Shown: positions 17,049-26,872 of the stretch, piece by piece | Position numbering within the stretch: the stretch's first letter is position 1 | Layout: each line of letters begins with the position of its first letter | Assembly: GCA_030064795.1 (NCBI GenBank) | Contig: JASJEI010000056.1 | Coordinates: 1 to 37,631, forward strand | Length of the DNA stretch: 37,631 nucleotides | From: Pleurocapsa sp. MO_226.B13 | GTDB taxonomy: Bacteria; Cyanobacteriota; Cyanobacteriia; Cyanobacteriales; Xenococcaceae | Direction: 5' to 3' | Notes under the pieces: generated by a model | The model's input: the letters and a program-made list of their open reading frames with translations, nothing else | Databases searched by the model: none | Told to the model about the DNA's origin: nothing | Program-made: the position numbers and the translations under genes

Positions 17049-17657
17049 TCAAACCGGTTCGGCAGAATCTGCAAATTGTTCTTGGCGGTAGCTCAGATCG
17101 AAGCCCGCTCTCATCTTCTCGCGACCCTCTACAGTATTTAAGGGACAATGAATGTTTCGGCAGTGGTGGCAGTAATGGAATCTTAGACTGCCTAAAGTTG
17201 ACACTGTCATTGCCCAGAAGGCGATCGCCAACCAGAGGTTCTGGTAGAGCCAGTATTGGGGGATGACAATAATCGATGTAAAGGTTCCAAAAGTTATCAA
17301 TTTGCCTGGCAGTGACATGGCATAGGGGCGATAGGCAAATCGTTTGGTCACCCAGGTGTATGGGTAGAAGAGGCAGTCGGAGTATTCATAAGCGAAGGGG
17401 CAGTGAGAGCAAAGTCCCCACAATACGCCATAGAATAAAGCGAATAGGGCATAAGCGAGATAAATCGCTCCCCACCACCACTGGTGCAGCCCGAGCGCTA
17501 GAGTGCCTATGAAGAGCATCCCGTAAAAAGAAATTCGCATATGTGTCTTTTGTAGCAGGGTGAACCCATCGGGAAAGACCGGGCATTGTTCACAGCGGAT
17601 TGGATTTACGACTGTGTGCCTCTCATTGATGAGATTGTTTGCCATTCTTTCTGTCAT
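17049..17657 (-). CDS. Cys-rich four-helix membrane protein of unknown function
   Basis: 202 residues with about four membrane helices (residues ~45-90 as two, ~118-160 as two). Three Cys/His clusters stand at the membrane edges: RCEQCPVFPDG near the N-terminus, GLCSHCPFAYEYSDCLFYPY in the middle, and HYCHHCRNIHCPLNTV near the C-terminus. Such pairs could bind metal, haem or an iron-sulfur centre. I do not recognise the family. It lies downstream of the BASS transporter on the same strand, 249 bp away, and a shared transcript is possible. The start has GGAGG upstream (AAAGGAGGACGGGACAATG on the minus strand). Confidence 0.75.
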   Translation of the reverse strand: MTERMANNLINERHTVVNPIRCEQCPVFPDGFTLLQKTHMRISFYGMLFIGTLALGLHQWWWGAIYLAYALFALFYGVLWGLCSHCPFAYEYSDCLFYPYTWVTKRFAYRPYAMSLPGKLITFGTFTSIIVIPQYWLYQNLWLAIAFWAMTVSTLGSLRFHYCHHCRNIHCPLNTVEGREKMRAGFDLSYRQEQFADSAEPV

Positions 17658-17764
17658 TGTCCCGTCCTCCTTTATACTTCGGACGGATTGAAACCAAACT
17701 TTTTTAAGGAGTGACCGAAAGTCAATCTAGGACAGACTTTTAGCCGTATTCATCAAGTCAAGCT

Positions 17765-17920
17765 TTAAGCCCTTCGCAGTACAAAAAGGTCATCGGGCAT
17801 CTCTCTAGGAAGCGGGTCAAGATCGCAATGAAGTGGTCTTGGGTCATCAACTCCTGGGTCGCGTCTCCATCGCGAAAACCAGTGACGCAGAAGACAAGTA
17901 TGCATTTTATGAGCTACCAT
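17765..17920 (-). CDS. Possible small ORF coupled to the transporter gene
   Basis: ATG 17920 overlaps the last codons of the transporter gene, with AGGAGG four bases upstream. The 51-residue frame ends at 17765. It is rich in Arg, Asp, Pro and Leu, includes CLLRHWFSRWRRD, and has no known family. A competing frame on the same strand, MTQDHFIAILTRFLERCPMT and onward (17758-17847), also looks protein-like and has CCAGGAG before its ATG. At most one is real, and both could be remnants. Confidence 0.25.
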   Translation of the reverse strand: MVAHKMHTCLLRHWFSRWRRDPGVDDPRPLHCDLDPLPREMPDDLFVLRRA

Positions 17921-18803
17921 CTTCCCTCCTACTTAAAAGTTTAGCATCGCCTTTTTCATTCTTAGCCAGTTGATAGGAATTGTAAAGATTATGGTAGAGC
18001 AAATAAAACATCGGACCGAGTGCCACGATGGGGTTGAGAAAAGAAACAGCTAGCCAGACGGTAAACATCGTATTTTTTTGACCGAGAGACTGACTGGCTT
18101 CCATGGCAAATTGTTTTCCGCCAATCCATTTTCCCATCCCAAAGTTGAGGATGCAGAGCATTAAAGAGCTAGCTGCAATTAGAGAGATCCCTTGAGGATT
18201 AGTGTTGGATTCGTAGATAATAAAATGTGTGGCTCTAGCCGTTGCTAGGAATAGTAAAACATTCCAGATATAAAAAGATAAATTTTTTCGTTTGAGGAGC
18301 AACTGATGTAGGGAGGGATTTACTTCTTTGACCAATTGAGCCATCAGCAAGGGAATGCCAAAAACAAACCAGATAGACCGAAAAACTTCTGAAGTCGAGA
18401 TCTGAGTGTCCCAAGTCGTCAACCGAGAGATTAAAAACGGCATCGTCAAACCGATAATGCTGTTGGTAAGCAGTACAGATGAAACCACATACTCAACATT
18501 TCCTCGTAAAAAATCCATGACAACTGGCGCAGCGGTAGCGGTAGGGGTAATGGCAGTAATAAAGCATAAAAACGCTAGTTCGGAGTCGAACGGCAGGACA
18601 ACAAAGTAAACGACAATGGGAATAATGATATTGGCAACAACGATCCAGAGTGTATGGGGATAAAAAGTTTTAATGCCGATCTTGAGAAAAGGAAAAAACA
18701 GCATCAGCATCAGCAAATATTTAATCAGAAAGGCATAGACATAAGCTTGAGAAACTATCATCCCCAAGACAATCGCTACAATAGGCAACAAGAATTTCAT
18801 CAA
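17907..18803 (-). CDS. Bile acid:sodium symporter-like (BASS) membrane transporter
   Basis: 298 residues with about nine to ten hydrophobic segments, the usual size for the BASS/ACR3-like superfamily. The family's Na-site regions are visible: TAITPTATAAPVVMDFLRGN (~residues 83-102) and the C-terminal ASQSLGQKNTMFTVWLA (~243-259). BASS proteins carry organic acids with Na+; the substrate is not deducible. Gaps separate it from the GNAT gene upstream (38 bp) and the Cys-rich membrane protein downstream (249 bp), all on the minus strand, so one transcript is possible. The first membrane helix begins at once after MMK. Confidence 0.8.
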   Translation of the reverse strand: MMKFLLPIVAIVLGMIVSQAYVYAFLIKYLLMLMLFFPFLKIGIKTFYPHTLWIVVANIIIPIVVYFVVLPFDSELAFLCFITAITPTATAAPVVMDFLRGNVEYVVSSVLLTNSIIGLTMPFLISRLTTWDTQISTSEVFRSIWFVFGIPLLMAQLVKEVNPSLHQLLLKRKNLSFYIWNVLLFLATARATHFIIYESNTNPQGISLIAASSLMLCILNFGMGKWIGGKQFAMEASQSLGQKNTMFTVWLAVSFLNPIVALGPMFYLLYHNLYNSYQLAKNEKGDAKLLSRREDGSS

Positions 18804-18841
18804 TTTAGAAAGAGTCTGCTTTATGAACCAGATCTGGAAAA

Positions 18842-19297
18842 CTAGGCTACTTTGGTAGTAATTGGCAAGCGAGAATTGCTACGCGAGCGATCGCACAGTA
18901 CCATAGTGGTATTGGAATTCAATTGAAAACCAATTTTCTCGTAGAAATGCTGTCGATCGGGGTTCATTAGGTAAACTCGTTCTACTCGATTCATTCGGGG
19001 ATGACTTAAAACTGTCTCGACCAACCTCTGCCCCAGTCCGACTCCTCGATAGTCTGGATGAATGACAACATCCCAGATCGTAGCTCGATAAATACCGTCT
19101 GAAGTAGCGCGAGCAAAACCAATCATCTTCTCTCCATCCCAGACACTGACCACGGGATCGCTGTTGGCGATCGCAATTGCCAACCCTTCAAGAGAACGCT
19201 CTTGTGCCCAGAAAGCGGTTAATGCCAATAATTTCTGGACCTGGGAAAGATCGATGCGATCGGGATCGGTACAAAATTGAATCTGACAATAATCCAT
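18842..19297 (-). CDS. GNAT family N-acetyltransferase
   Basis: 151 residues. The acetyl-CoA motif A is VVIHPDYRGVGLGQRLVETV (residues ~76-95, with the R-G-x-G-x-G/L loop). The following strand and helix include NPDRQHFYEKIGF, the usual C-terminal GNAT motif. N- and C-terminal extensions are short. The substrate (amine, amino acid or protein N-terminus) cannot be told. It is on the same strand and 38 bp upstream of the BASS gene. The stop region carries Arg/Ser-rich residues of no known meaning. Confidence 0.88.
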   Translation of the reverse strand: MDYCQIQFCTDPDRIDLSQVQKLLALTAFWAQERSLEGLAIAIANSDPVVSVWDGEKMIGFARATSDGIYRATIWDVVIHPDYRGVGLGQRLVETVLSHPRMNRVERVYLMNPDRQHFYEKIGFQLNSNTTMVLCDRSRSNSRLPITTKVA

Positions 19298-19305
19298 GAC
19301 TGTTT

Positions 19306-19605
19306 CTATCTTTGAACGACGACAAAAAATGAACGAAGATTATAATTTTTTCCTCCTTCACAGCACGTTCCTAAGATATGAGGGCAATTCCAGGAAATTT
19401 CAATGCGTTTAATAAACTGCTCTAGTCGTTTCAAGTTGTTAGTAGTGAAATATATCTGTTCGTCTAATTTCTGTGGCTCACATTTTAAAGCTAGTAGGCA
19501 ATCCCAGAGAACAGCCTTAGAAAGTTGATATTACTCTGGGAGACTTTCAAAGGGAATGAGGTTTTCTAAGACCTTATTATTCCTTTGAGCGAAGTAAATT
19601 GACAT
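19306..19605 (-). pseudogene. Short gene interrupted by one in-frame stop
   Basis: From ATG 19605 the minus strand reads MSIYFAQRNNKVLENLIPFE and SLPE, then TAA (19531-19533). It then stays open for 74 codons to TAG 19306. The second part includes DEQIYFTTNNLKRLEQFIKR and IEISWNCPHILGTCCEGG, which look like real protein. Removing the single stop would give a ~99-residue product. I do not recognise a family. It fills the gap between the GH57 and GNAT genes. Confidence 0.5.
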
Positions 19606-19642
19606 GAATTTTTGACAAAAATAATTATTTATTGCTAGGGAT

Positions 19643-21916
19643 TCAAGGAGCTTGTAAGCTAATCCATTCATTTTCTGGTAAATAACCGTGAAACTTACCA
19701 TCATCAGCTAGCACCGTCACTAGCTGCAACGGGTAATCTGGCTCAATGTCCAAATCTGCCCAAGGTACTGCTATCTCCAGACATCGATCTAAAGCCATCT
19801 TTGCCCCAGTTGCCTTAGAATGCCAGCCATAATTCTCTCCAGCTTCTTCTAGCCAAATCGATTCTGTCTGTAAATTGATGCCTAAATGGTGATGGAACAA
19901 ATAATTTGATGGTTCTCGTTCGGGCAAATCAGCTAGAGGCATCGGACTATTGTACTGAGTGACTCCTGGATAAAACCACAGTAAACGTAACTCACTTGGC
20001 AGGTCTTTACTAGGTATGACCCCCGTTCTAAAGTCTAAGCGCAGATAAAAGTTGAGGTGGTCTAAGCCGTAAAACAGTCGCTGGACATGACCATTACAGT
20101 GCATTGTTCCCCTAGCACCACCAATCTCGATCCGTCCTGCCTTATCCCAATCCTGCTTGTCGCCGATGCCGTCGATAACTGGATGAATAAAACTATCGGG
20201 TAGATGCTCTTTCCTTGGTTGATGAACTTCTACGGGGTTGTATAGCTGCGACGGAACTGGTTCGTTCAGAGCTTGATAAATGGCACACAGATGTTCTCGA
20301 AATAATTGGTCAAACATCGCATCCTGATTGGAAGAATGCCCCTCACCAAACCACCAAAACCAGTCAGAACCTTCAGCAGCATATAAAGCCGACCAAGCTT
20401 CGGGATTGTTGGTTTCAGTAGCTTCGGGATGGTCAGCTAGGACTTGTCGAGCCTCAGCTAGTAAATTCCAAGCTCGATTTTTGGCTGGAGTACCAATCCA
20501 AGTGGTCAAGTTGCCATCAACCCAAGAACCTGTATGTAACTTATTGGCAGCAATAGTTTCTGTTGGGGGAAACCGTTCGAGAAATTCGCCTACGGTAACC
20601 AGTTGGATACTTTTCTCGCGACTGAGCAATTCGTAAAGAGTCTCTAGGAAAGGCAAGCCATCTTGTTGATAGTATTCCCAGCAATTTTCTCCGTCAAGAG
20701 CAATGGTTACTAACCAGGGTTGCTGGAGGGATGTAGCAGATGTTCCTACATGTCGGGTTTTTAAAGAGCGAGCGATTACGCTGTCGCGTAGCCTTCGGAT
20801 CGCTTCTAGCCGTCCCACCAAATCCGATGCAGCATGGCGCGGTTCCATCGCACCATAGGTAAAGCCAATTAGATCTGAGAGACGATGATCGCGAAATACA
20901 ATTGCCAAGTCACCGTGCGCTGTTTCTAGACGATAGGGACGATACAGTAATTCTGGTTCGTAGAGATTCCCCACCTCATCTCGATGAAATAGGTGGTTGA
21001 GAGTCCAACCCAACACTGCTTCATCAGAACAAATCCACTTAAAGCCTTCTCGCGCAATATAAGGCAAAATCTCAGGACTGACCGCTTGTTCTGAAGACCA
21101 CAAACCACGAGGTTGACACTGAAACCGCTCCAGATATATTTGCTTGGCTTGACGCAGATGTCGCGGAATATCTTCTGCCCACTGAAACCTCTGCTGTGGT
21201 AATTTCAGTTCGGGTACAGCTACTCGACTCGAATTAGTATCAGCCAGCAAGGGCAAGATGGGATGGGTATAGGGAGTCGTGGTAATTTCTAACTGCCCCT
21301 TATCCTGCATTTTACGATGTTGAGGAATAATGCGAGCGATAATTTCTTTTTGTTTCGAGTAAATGTCTTGGCGATCGCTCAAACTAAAATTTTTGCCTTG
21401 CTTGAGCCAACCCGCAATATCTGGGTCGTCCCAAAATAGAGGGTCGATCCAAGCTAAGTTATGCCAAGCTAGCAGATCTCCATAATCTCGATCCGTCCAG
21501 TTAGCCAAACACCAACTAGCTCCCTTCTCCTGTCTCTGCTCGTAAAGCTCCCTGTAGCGGGGATGAGGATCGATTAAGGTACGATGATTGCTATCAAAAA
21601 AATGTTCTACGATGTACTGCTGTTGGCGATCGCTCAGTCGGTCTTCTGGAGTCAGAGTCAAAGCCAAGTAAGGGTCAATTGCCGAACCCGCAGCATAGTC
21701 TTCTAGCTGCAAAATCAGAGAAGGAACTAAATTAACTGTTTGGTGCAGTTGAGGATAGCGATCGAGGAGCAGTACCAAATCTAAATAATCTTTGGTGCCG
21801 TGTAGTCTCACCCAAGGCAGACGATATTGTCCAGAAGAGTCAGCATGGGGTATGGGAGATTTATATAAGGGTTGATGCTGATGCCAGATAAAAGCAACGT
21901 ACAGAGGATGAGACAT
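19643..21916 (-). CDS. Glycoside hydrolase family 57 (alpha-glucan hydrolase / amylopullulanase-like)
   Basis: 757 residues from the preferred start. GH57 signatures are in order: HQHQP (residues 12-16), LWSSEQAVSPEI with candidate nucleophile Glu276, FRDHRLSDLIGF with candidate acid/base Asp343, and ALDGENCWEYY (~405-415). A C-terminal ~200-residue beta-rich domain follows, as in cyanobacterial homologues. It likely hydrolyses alpha-1,4 or alpha-1,6 links in glycogen-type polymers in the cytosol. Start choice: ATG 21916 has AGAGGGGAAC upstream, whereas ATG 21943 lies before that site. An in-frame insertion of repeat-like DNA covers residues ~374-396. The glycogen phosphorylase gene lies 1.1 kb away, divergent. 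Confidence 0.9.
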   Translation of the reverse strand: MSHPLYVAFIWHQHQPLYKSPIPHADSSGQYRLPWVRLHGTKDYLDLVLLLDRYPQLHQTVNLVPSLILQLEDYAAGSAIDPYLALTLTPEDRLSDRQQQYIVEHFFDSNHRTLIDPHPRYRELYEQRQEKGASWCLANWTDRDYGDLLAWHNLAWIDPLFWDDPDIAGWLKQGKNFSLSDRQDIYSKQKEIIARIIPQHRKMQDKGQLEITTTPYTHPILPLLADTNSSRVAVPELKLPQQRFQWAEDIPRHLRQAKQIYLERFQCQPRGLWSSEQAVSPEILPYIAREGFKWICSDEAVLGWTLNHLFHRDEVGNLYEPELLYRPYRLETAHGDLAIVFRDHRLSDLIGFTYGAMEPRHAASDLVGRLEAIRRLRDSVIARSLKTRHVGTSATSLQQPWLVTIALDGENCWEYYQQDGLPFLETLYELLSREKSIQLVTVGEFLERFPPTETIAANKLHTGSWVDGNLTTWIGTPAKNRAWNLLAEARQVLADHPEATETNNPEAWSALYAAEGSDWFWWFGEGHSSNQDAMFDQLFREHLCAIYQALNEPVPSQLYNPVEVHQPRKEHLPDSFIHPVIDGIGDKQDWDKAGRIEIGGARGTMHCNGHVQRLFYGLDHLNFYLRLDFRTGVIPSKDLPSELRLLWFYPGVTQYNSPMPLADLPEREPSNYLFHHHLGINLQTESIWLEEAGENYGWHSKATGAKMALDRCLEIAVPWADLDIEPDYPLQLVTVLADDGKFHGYLPENEWISLQAP

Positions 21917-22079
21917 GGTTAAAGTTCCCCTCTTGCTAGACAACTGCTAGATGTTTTTAGGATTGGGAATTGGGGATTTTCCGCTCCTTAGTTACTATTT
22001 CCTATTCCCTCTCCGTTCGCAAATGTACTACACTTAACTGAAAACTGCTATATCGCATATCGGTTATGGTTTTTTTTGG

Positions 22080-22289
22080 CTACTCGATCGCTTCTCCTAA
22101 AGGTTTCCATAGTTCTGCTTCGGTAGGGAGCATAAAATTATCTTCGTGGGCATCTGTTAAAGCTAAACCGAAAACAAGAGGTACTAAGCCCATGATTAAA
22201 GAACCGAAAACTACTAGAAAAACCAGAGTAAGTTGGGTTAAATGTTCGTGATTTGGGTGAATTAATTGTCTATGTTGTGGTGTATTCAT
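22080..22289 (-). CDS. Small single-span membrane protein, 69 residues
   Basis: GAGGAGAGGTAGAAA just before ATG 22289 is a strong ribosome site. The protein has a His-rich N-terminus (MNTPQHRQLIHPNHEHLTQL), one hydrophobic helix (~residues 21-44, VFLVVFGSLIMGLVPLVFGL), and an acidic tail ending EAIE. I do not recognise it. The His cluster could bind a metal or a pigment, which is speculation. It lies 160 bp upstream of the GH57 gene on the same strand. Confidence 0.65.
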   Translation of the reverse strand: MNTPQHRQLIHPNHEHLTQLTLVFLVVFGSLIMGLVPLVFGLALTDAHEDNFMLPTEAELWKPLGEAIE

Positions 22290-23063
22290 TTTCTACCTCT
22301 CCTCATTTTTTGATTAAGAGGCGAAGTTTTTGTCAGAAAGTTTGTTGACTTTCTGGAATAGCACAAGACTTTTTAGCCTTTTTTAGCCTTGGTATTTTTA
22401 TTTTAAAACTTCAAAAATATTTGTTCAAACCAACATAAAACTTAATATTAATAATGTCAATAATTTCTGACAAATAATTGTAACTAGAAAATGTGTTTGT
22501 CTGGCAATTTTTATCTCGTTAATCTTAGTTGGTAAGAATTAAATTATTCTGTAATCTGAATTTCTTGATTTTAAAAAAAATAATCGCAGAAATTTTTTTC
22601 TCATTTACTATCGTAACTTGGGATAATTCGGTAAAAATTAATATCTGTAAAAGATGACACATCGTTATTCTTTCCATCTTAAATGGTATAATTCAAATGG
22701 TATGCTATTTCCTAACTAAAACAACATTAATATTGCTAAAGTATCAGAGGAAGATTATTTGAAAAAAAGTGATCTATTTAACAAAATTAAAATGGCTTTT
22801 AGTGCTTTAATTAAATTAAAGCAAGTATAAATTAAATCTAAGTAAAGTTGTTCTAAGAGATTAGTTATTAAGTAGTGTCAATAAGTTTTTTATTGTCAAA
22901 AAGCTGATAGCTAGAAATTGTCAATCATAAATAATAGTTTTTTAAGTCTTTAGTTACAGTTCTCGCTCCAGTTAGTAATCTGACTTCTCCAAGAAAAAAA
23001 TAATACTATTGATTTTTTCTTTACCTAATCCTGTCAAGTACCCATATCTTGATAGCAAAGCCC
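22290..23063. other. 774-bp AT-rich intergenic region
   Basis: This separates the divergent small-protein gene (minus) and glgP (plus). It is strongly AT-rich, with several poly-T and poly-A tracts and TTTTTAGCCTTTTTTAGCC near 22371-22390. I see no ORF with a good start, no RNA gene and no convincing promoter box. Both promoters should be here. Confidence 0.4.
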
Positions 23064-25622
23064 ATGTATTCTAGTCAATTCCAGGAAAACAATCAGCAAA
23101 CAGTATCTCGTCCCGAGCAAGAGCTAAAGTCTCAGCAGGCTGGAATAATTCAAGTAGAAGATGACCGAACAGGAACGAGCCTAGAAACCCTGAAGCGAGC
23201 TTTTACAGATAATCTCTTATATACTCAAGGAAAGTATGAGTCGATCGCAGCTCTCCACGATTACTATATGGCTCTGGCTTATACTGTTAGAGATCGACTT
23301 ATTCAACGCCGAATTCAGACAGTAAGAACTCATATCGAGCAAGATGTCAAGACCGTATACTATCTTTCTTTAGAGTTTCTGCTGGGTCGTCAGCTAGGCA
23401 AAAACTTACTCAATTTGGGTTTATATGACGCAACTAGCCAAGCCCTACAAGAGTTGGGAATCGACCTCGAAGAACTGATCGAACAGGAAGCCGAACCTGG
23501 TTTGGGCAATGGTGGTTTGGGACGCTTGGCTGCTTGTTTTCTCGATTCTCTAGCTACCCTGGAAATTCCAGCCCGTGGCTATGGGATTCGCTATGATTTT
23601 GGTATTTTTCACCAAGCAATTCATCAAGGGTGGCAAGTTGAATGTCCCGATCTCTGGCTGCGTTTGGGCAATCCCTGGGAAATTCCCCGACCGGAGTATC
23701 GAGTAGAAGTTAAATTTGGCGGACGTACCGAGGCTTATCTGGATGCTAGCGGTCGCTATCGGGTGCGCTGGCTGTCTCAACAGACAGTTTTTGGTACTCC
23801 CTATGACTTGCTGATACCTGGTTATCAGAACAACACGGTTAATAGCTTGCGTCTCTGGAGTGCCAAAGCCAGCGAAGAGTTTAATTTCCAAGTTTTTAAC
23901 GTTGGAGACTATAATCGTGCCGTAGCCGATAAAATCTTCTCGGAAAACATTAGTAAGGTTCTTTATCCCAACGACAATACACCCCAAGGAAGGGAACTCC
24001 GCTTGCAGCAACAATATTTCTTCGTTGCCTGTTCTCTCCATGACATTATCCGCCTATATCTGCGCAATCATGACAACTTCGATCGCTTTCATCAAAAAGT
24101 AGCAATACAACTCAATGACACCCATCCAGCACTGGGTATTGCCGAGTTAATGCGTCTTTTGGTAGACGAGTATCTCTTGGAGTGGGAGCAAGCCTGGCAG
24201 ATTACCCAAAATACTTTCGCCTATACCAACCATACCTTGATGCCAGAGGCATTAGAATGCTGGTCTGTAAGCCTGTTTGCTCGCCTTTTACCCAGACATT
24301 TAGAAATCATTTATGAAATCAATCATCGCTTTCTCGATCGGGTCAAGCAAAAATATCCTCATGACTTGGCTCGTTTAGCAAGGCTCTCTCTGATTGGAGA
24401 ACAATCAGAAAAGTCTGTCCGCATGGCTCATCTAGCCTGCGTTGGCAGTCACTCGGTCAACGGAGTCGCTAAGTTGCATACCCAACTACTCAAACAAGAC
24501 CTCCTGCAAGATTTTTCCGAACTTTGGCCACAGAAATTTAACAACAAAACCAATGGGGTCACTCCCCGTCGTTGGCTGCTGTTGACCAATCAGCGACTGG
24601 TCAACCTCATCTCCGACAAACTCGGTCAAAACTGGATTCGAGATCTCGAACGTCTGAGACAACTAAAAGACTTGGTTGATGATTCCCATTTCCGCGATTG
24701 CTGGCATCAGATCAAGCAGGACAACAAGGGAAAACTAGCAGCCTACATTCGTCGCCATAACGGGATCGAAGTTAATCTCAATTCCCTTTTTGACGTTCAA
24801 GTTAAGCGGATTCACGAGTACAAGCGTCAACTACTAAATGTTCTTTATATCATTACGCTCTACAACCAGATAAAAGCTAATCCTCAACTAGAAATTTTGC
24901 CTCGGACATTTATTTTTGGTGGCAAAGCAGCACCTGGTTATTATCTGGCGAAGCTAATTATTAAGCTGATCCACTCTGTAGCCGATGTAGTCAATCACGA
25001 TCCCGATGTAGGCGATCGCCTTAAAGTAGTGTTTCTGACCAATTATAATGTTTCCCTTGGTGAAAAAGTCTACCCTGCTGCCGAGCTTTCGGAACAGATT
25101 TCTACTGCTGGCAAAGAAGCCTCCGGTACTGGCAACATGAAATTTGCCCTCAATGGAGCAATCACCATCGGCACCCTCGACGGAGCTAACATCGAGATTC
25201 GCCAAGCTGTAGGAGGGGAGAACTTTTTCCTCTTTGGTTTAACTGCCCAAGAGGTAACGAGACTAAAAGCTCAAGGTTACAATCCTCGGTCATACTACAA
25301 TACAAATTCTTATCTGCGACAAGCGATCGCGCAAATTACCTCTGGCTACTTTTCTGCTAACGATCCCGACCTCTTTCGACCACTAGTAGACTCCTTAATG
25401 TATCGAGACGAGTATCTGGTTTTCGCTGATTACCAAGCTTATGTTGACTGTCAAGAGCAAGTCAGCAAAGCTTATTTAGATCGAGAGCATTGGACAAGAA
25501 TGTCAATTCTAAACGTCGCTTCCATGGGCAAGTTTTCCTCTGACCGTACGATCTCAGAATACGCAGCCGAAATCTGGAATGTCCAACCAGTCCCAATTGA
25601 GCTAGAAAACTACAGCTATTAA
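23064..25622 (+). CDS. glgP: Glycogen phosphorylase
   Basis: Releases glucose-1-phosphate from glycogen non-reducing ends; cytosolic, PLP-dependent. About 852 residues, normal for bacterial GlgP. Family landmarks: [19 protein letters not shown] near residue 90, [20 protein letters not shown] near 140, KIHTxxx-type [13 protein letters not shown] near 585, and the PLP-Lys region [19 protein letters not shown] near 690. Two starts are possible, TTG 23049 and ATG 23064; neither has a good ribosome site and I choose ATG. A paralogue elsewhere in the genome is likely, since cyanobacteria often carry two. Confidence 0.93.
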   Translation: MYSSQFQENNQQTVSRPEQELKSQQAGIIQVEDDRTGTSLETLKRAFTDNLLYTQGKYESIAALHDYYMALAYTVRDRLIQRRIQTVRTHIEQDVKTVYYLSLEFLLGRQLGKNLLNLGLYDATSQALQELGIDLEELIEQEAEPGLGNGGLGRLAACFLDSLATLEIPARGYGIRYDFGIFHQAIHQGWQVECPDLWLRLGNPWEIPRPEYRVEVKFGGRTEAYLDASGRYRVRWLSQQTVFGTPYDLLIPGYQNNTVNSLRLWSAKASEEFNFQVFNVGDYNRAVADKIFSENISKVLYPNDNTPQGRELRLQQQYFFVACSLHDIIRLYLRNHDNFDRFHQKVAIQLNDTHPALGIAELMRLLVDEYLLEWEQAWQITQNTFAYTNHTLMPEALECWSVSLFARLLPRHLEIIYEINHRFLDRVKQKYPHDLARLARLSLIGEQSEKSVRMAHLACVGSHSVNGVAKLHTQLLKQDLLQDFSELWPQKFNNKTNGVTPRRWLLLTNQRLVNLISDKLGQNWIRDLERLRQLKDLVDDSHFRDCWHQIKQDNKGKLAAYIRRHNGIEVNLNSLFDVQVKRIHEYKRQLLNVLYIITLYNQIKANPQLEILPRTFIFGGKAAPGYYLAKLIIKLIHSVADVVNHDPDVGDRLKVVFLTNYNVSLGEKVYPAAELSEQISTAGKEASGTGNMKFALNGAITIGTLDGANIEIRQAVGGENFFLFGLTAQEVTRLKAQGYNPRSYYNTNSYLRQAIAQITSGYFSANDPDLFRPLVDSLMYRDEYLVFADYQAYVDCQEQVSKAYLDREHWTRMSILNVASMGKFSSDRTISEYAAEIWNVQPVPIELENYSY

Positions 25623-25843
25623 TAAGATGAAAATGCTTACTAGACAAAATATCTAATACGTCTGGTGTGAATTATAATAATTCCCAAAATAGCTGAAACT
25701 TCGAGATCGCGAGCGAATTGCTATGGTGTTGAGTTATGTCTTTTCTGTCTTGAAAATGTGAATTTAATTTTTATTGCTAAAAAGGTTGACCAAACTACAA
25801 AATCTCGTTAAGATTGTTAAGGCTAATAAAAATTAGCTAAGGC

Positions 25844-25914
25844 GCGGATGTCGTATAGTGGTAATACCTTAGCCTTCCAAGCTAAAGCTAGGGGTTCGAT
25901 TCCCCTCATCCGCT
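25844..25914 (+). tRNA. tRNA-Gly (UCC)
   Basis: 71 nt. The acceptor stem GCGGATG / CATCCGC pairs perfectly over 7 bp, with discriminator T and no encoded CCA. The anticodon stem TTAGC/GCTAA encloses the loop CTTCCAA, so the anticodon is TCC (Gly). The T arm is AGGGGTTCGATTCCCCT. It stands alone, 222 bp after glgP. Confidence 0.95.
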
Positions 25915-26395
25915 TTTCAAGACAGTATATAGGTTTAAGAGATTTTCTCTCAGGCAAATTTTAGGGTTAATATGTAGTATGCTCAAGATTTGCCCAAAGT
26001 GGAATAGTTGAAGGAGCAACTTCACGAACACTTCATCTATTGAACAAAATTGTTTCTTGCTATCGTTCCTACTGTTGTATGGCTTAAAAAATGGGGTCTT
26101 GCAGAATTTTGGTGAATCAGGAGTAGCGATCGCTAATAGAAAATTATGATGTATCTTGGGGAAATTATCAAGTCTAGTTCAAGCTCTTGACGAAAAAATT
26201 CTTTTGTATGAACAGCAACTGCTCACGCCAAATTTTTACAGGCAAATGTAAGTCGTGCCAGTCACGAACTGCTTAAAAAGCGATTTTTGTGTCCTGTTTA
26301 GTAACCGACGCGATCGCATACGCCCAAAACAACAGATATGGATACAGTTCATTTGAACTAAAAAAGAATGATAAAGAACCCGATCGGGTAAGGAT
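25915..26395. other. Intergenic region after tRNA-Gly, possible gene remnant
   Basis: No complete gene is seen. A plus-strand frame open from 26150 to TAA 26249-26251 reads LVQALDEKILLYEQQLLTPN and continues, protein-like but with no good start codon. It may be a leftover 3' end of a lost gene. A minus-strand ORF at 26236-26487 overlaps the secreted-protein gene in another frame and is rejected. Confidence 0.3.
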
Positions 26396-26749
26396 CTAGT
26401 ATGCACATATTTTGAAGTCAATACCAACCCAGCAAGCTGTATCGGAGGAAGATTTTCTTGCTTGGCCCCATCTAGAGTTAATTCCATTGGTAGTGAGTCC
26501 CCTTACTTCGGCGATGTTAGATTCGATAATGGACACACTGATTGATAACCTACCAACGATGAGACTGGATGGGGACTTGATAGAAAAACTGCCATTGCCA
26601 CCAAATTGTTCAAAGATACAATTGCCACGAAACTGGATTTCACTTGAAGCACCCTCAATGACACAAAATGCATCAGCTCCTCGAGCAGGTTGTTTAAATT
26701 GAGCAATTATTGACATTGCAATCATAGTTAATAGCAACTTTTTAAGCAT
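26396..26749 (-). CDS. Small secreted Cys-containing protein
   Basis: 117 residues. A signal peptide is visible: MLKKLLLTMIAMSIIAQ then a polar region and ARGADA near residues 22-27. The mature part has four Cys (FCVIEG, NCIFEQFGGNG, ACWVGIDF, KICAY), suggesting two disulfides in the periplasm or outside. The segment AEVRGLTTNGINSRWGQAR resembles, from memory, a family of small cyanobacterial secreted proteins of unknown role. No partner gene is adjacent. The upstream gap of 120 bp to mscS holds nothing obvious. Confidence 0.65.
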   Translation of the reverse strand: MLKKLLLTMIAMSIIAQFKQPARGADAFCVIEGASSEIQFRGNCIFEQFGGNGSFSIKSPSSLIVGRLSISVSIIESNIAEVRGLTTNGINSRWGQARKSSSDTACWVGIDFKICAY

Positions 26750-26872
26750 GTGACTATGTCCAAATAGTACCTTTCAACTCTAGCGATAAATTTATAAATA
26801 CTTCTTTGATAGTATTTTCAAATGTAGATGAGTTGAAAATAAACTGGATATCTACATATTGATACTTCAGCT

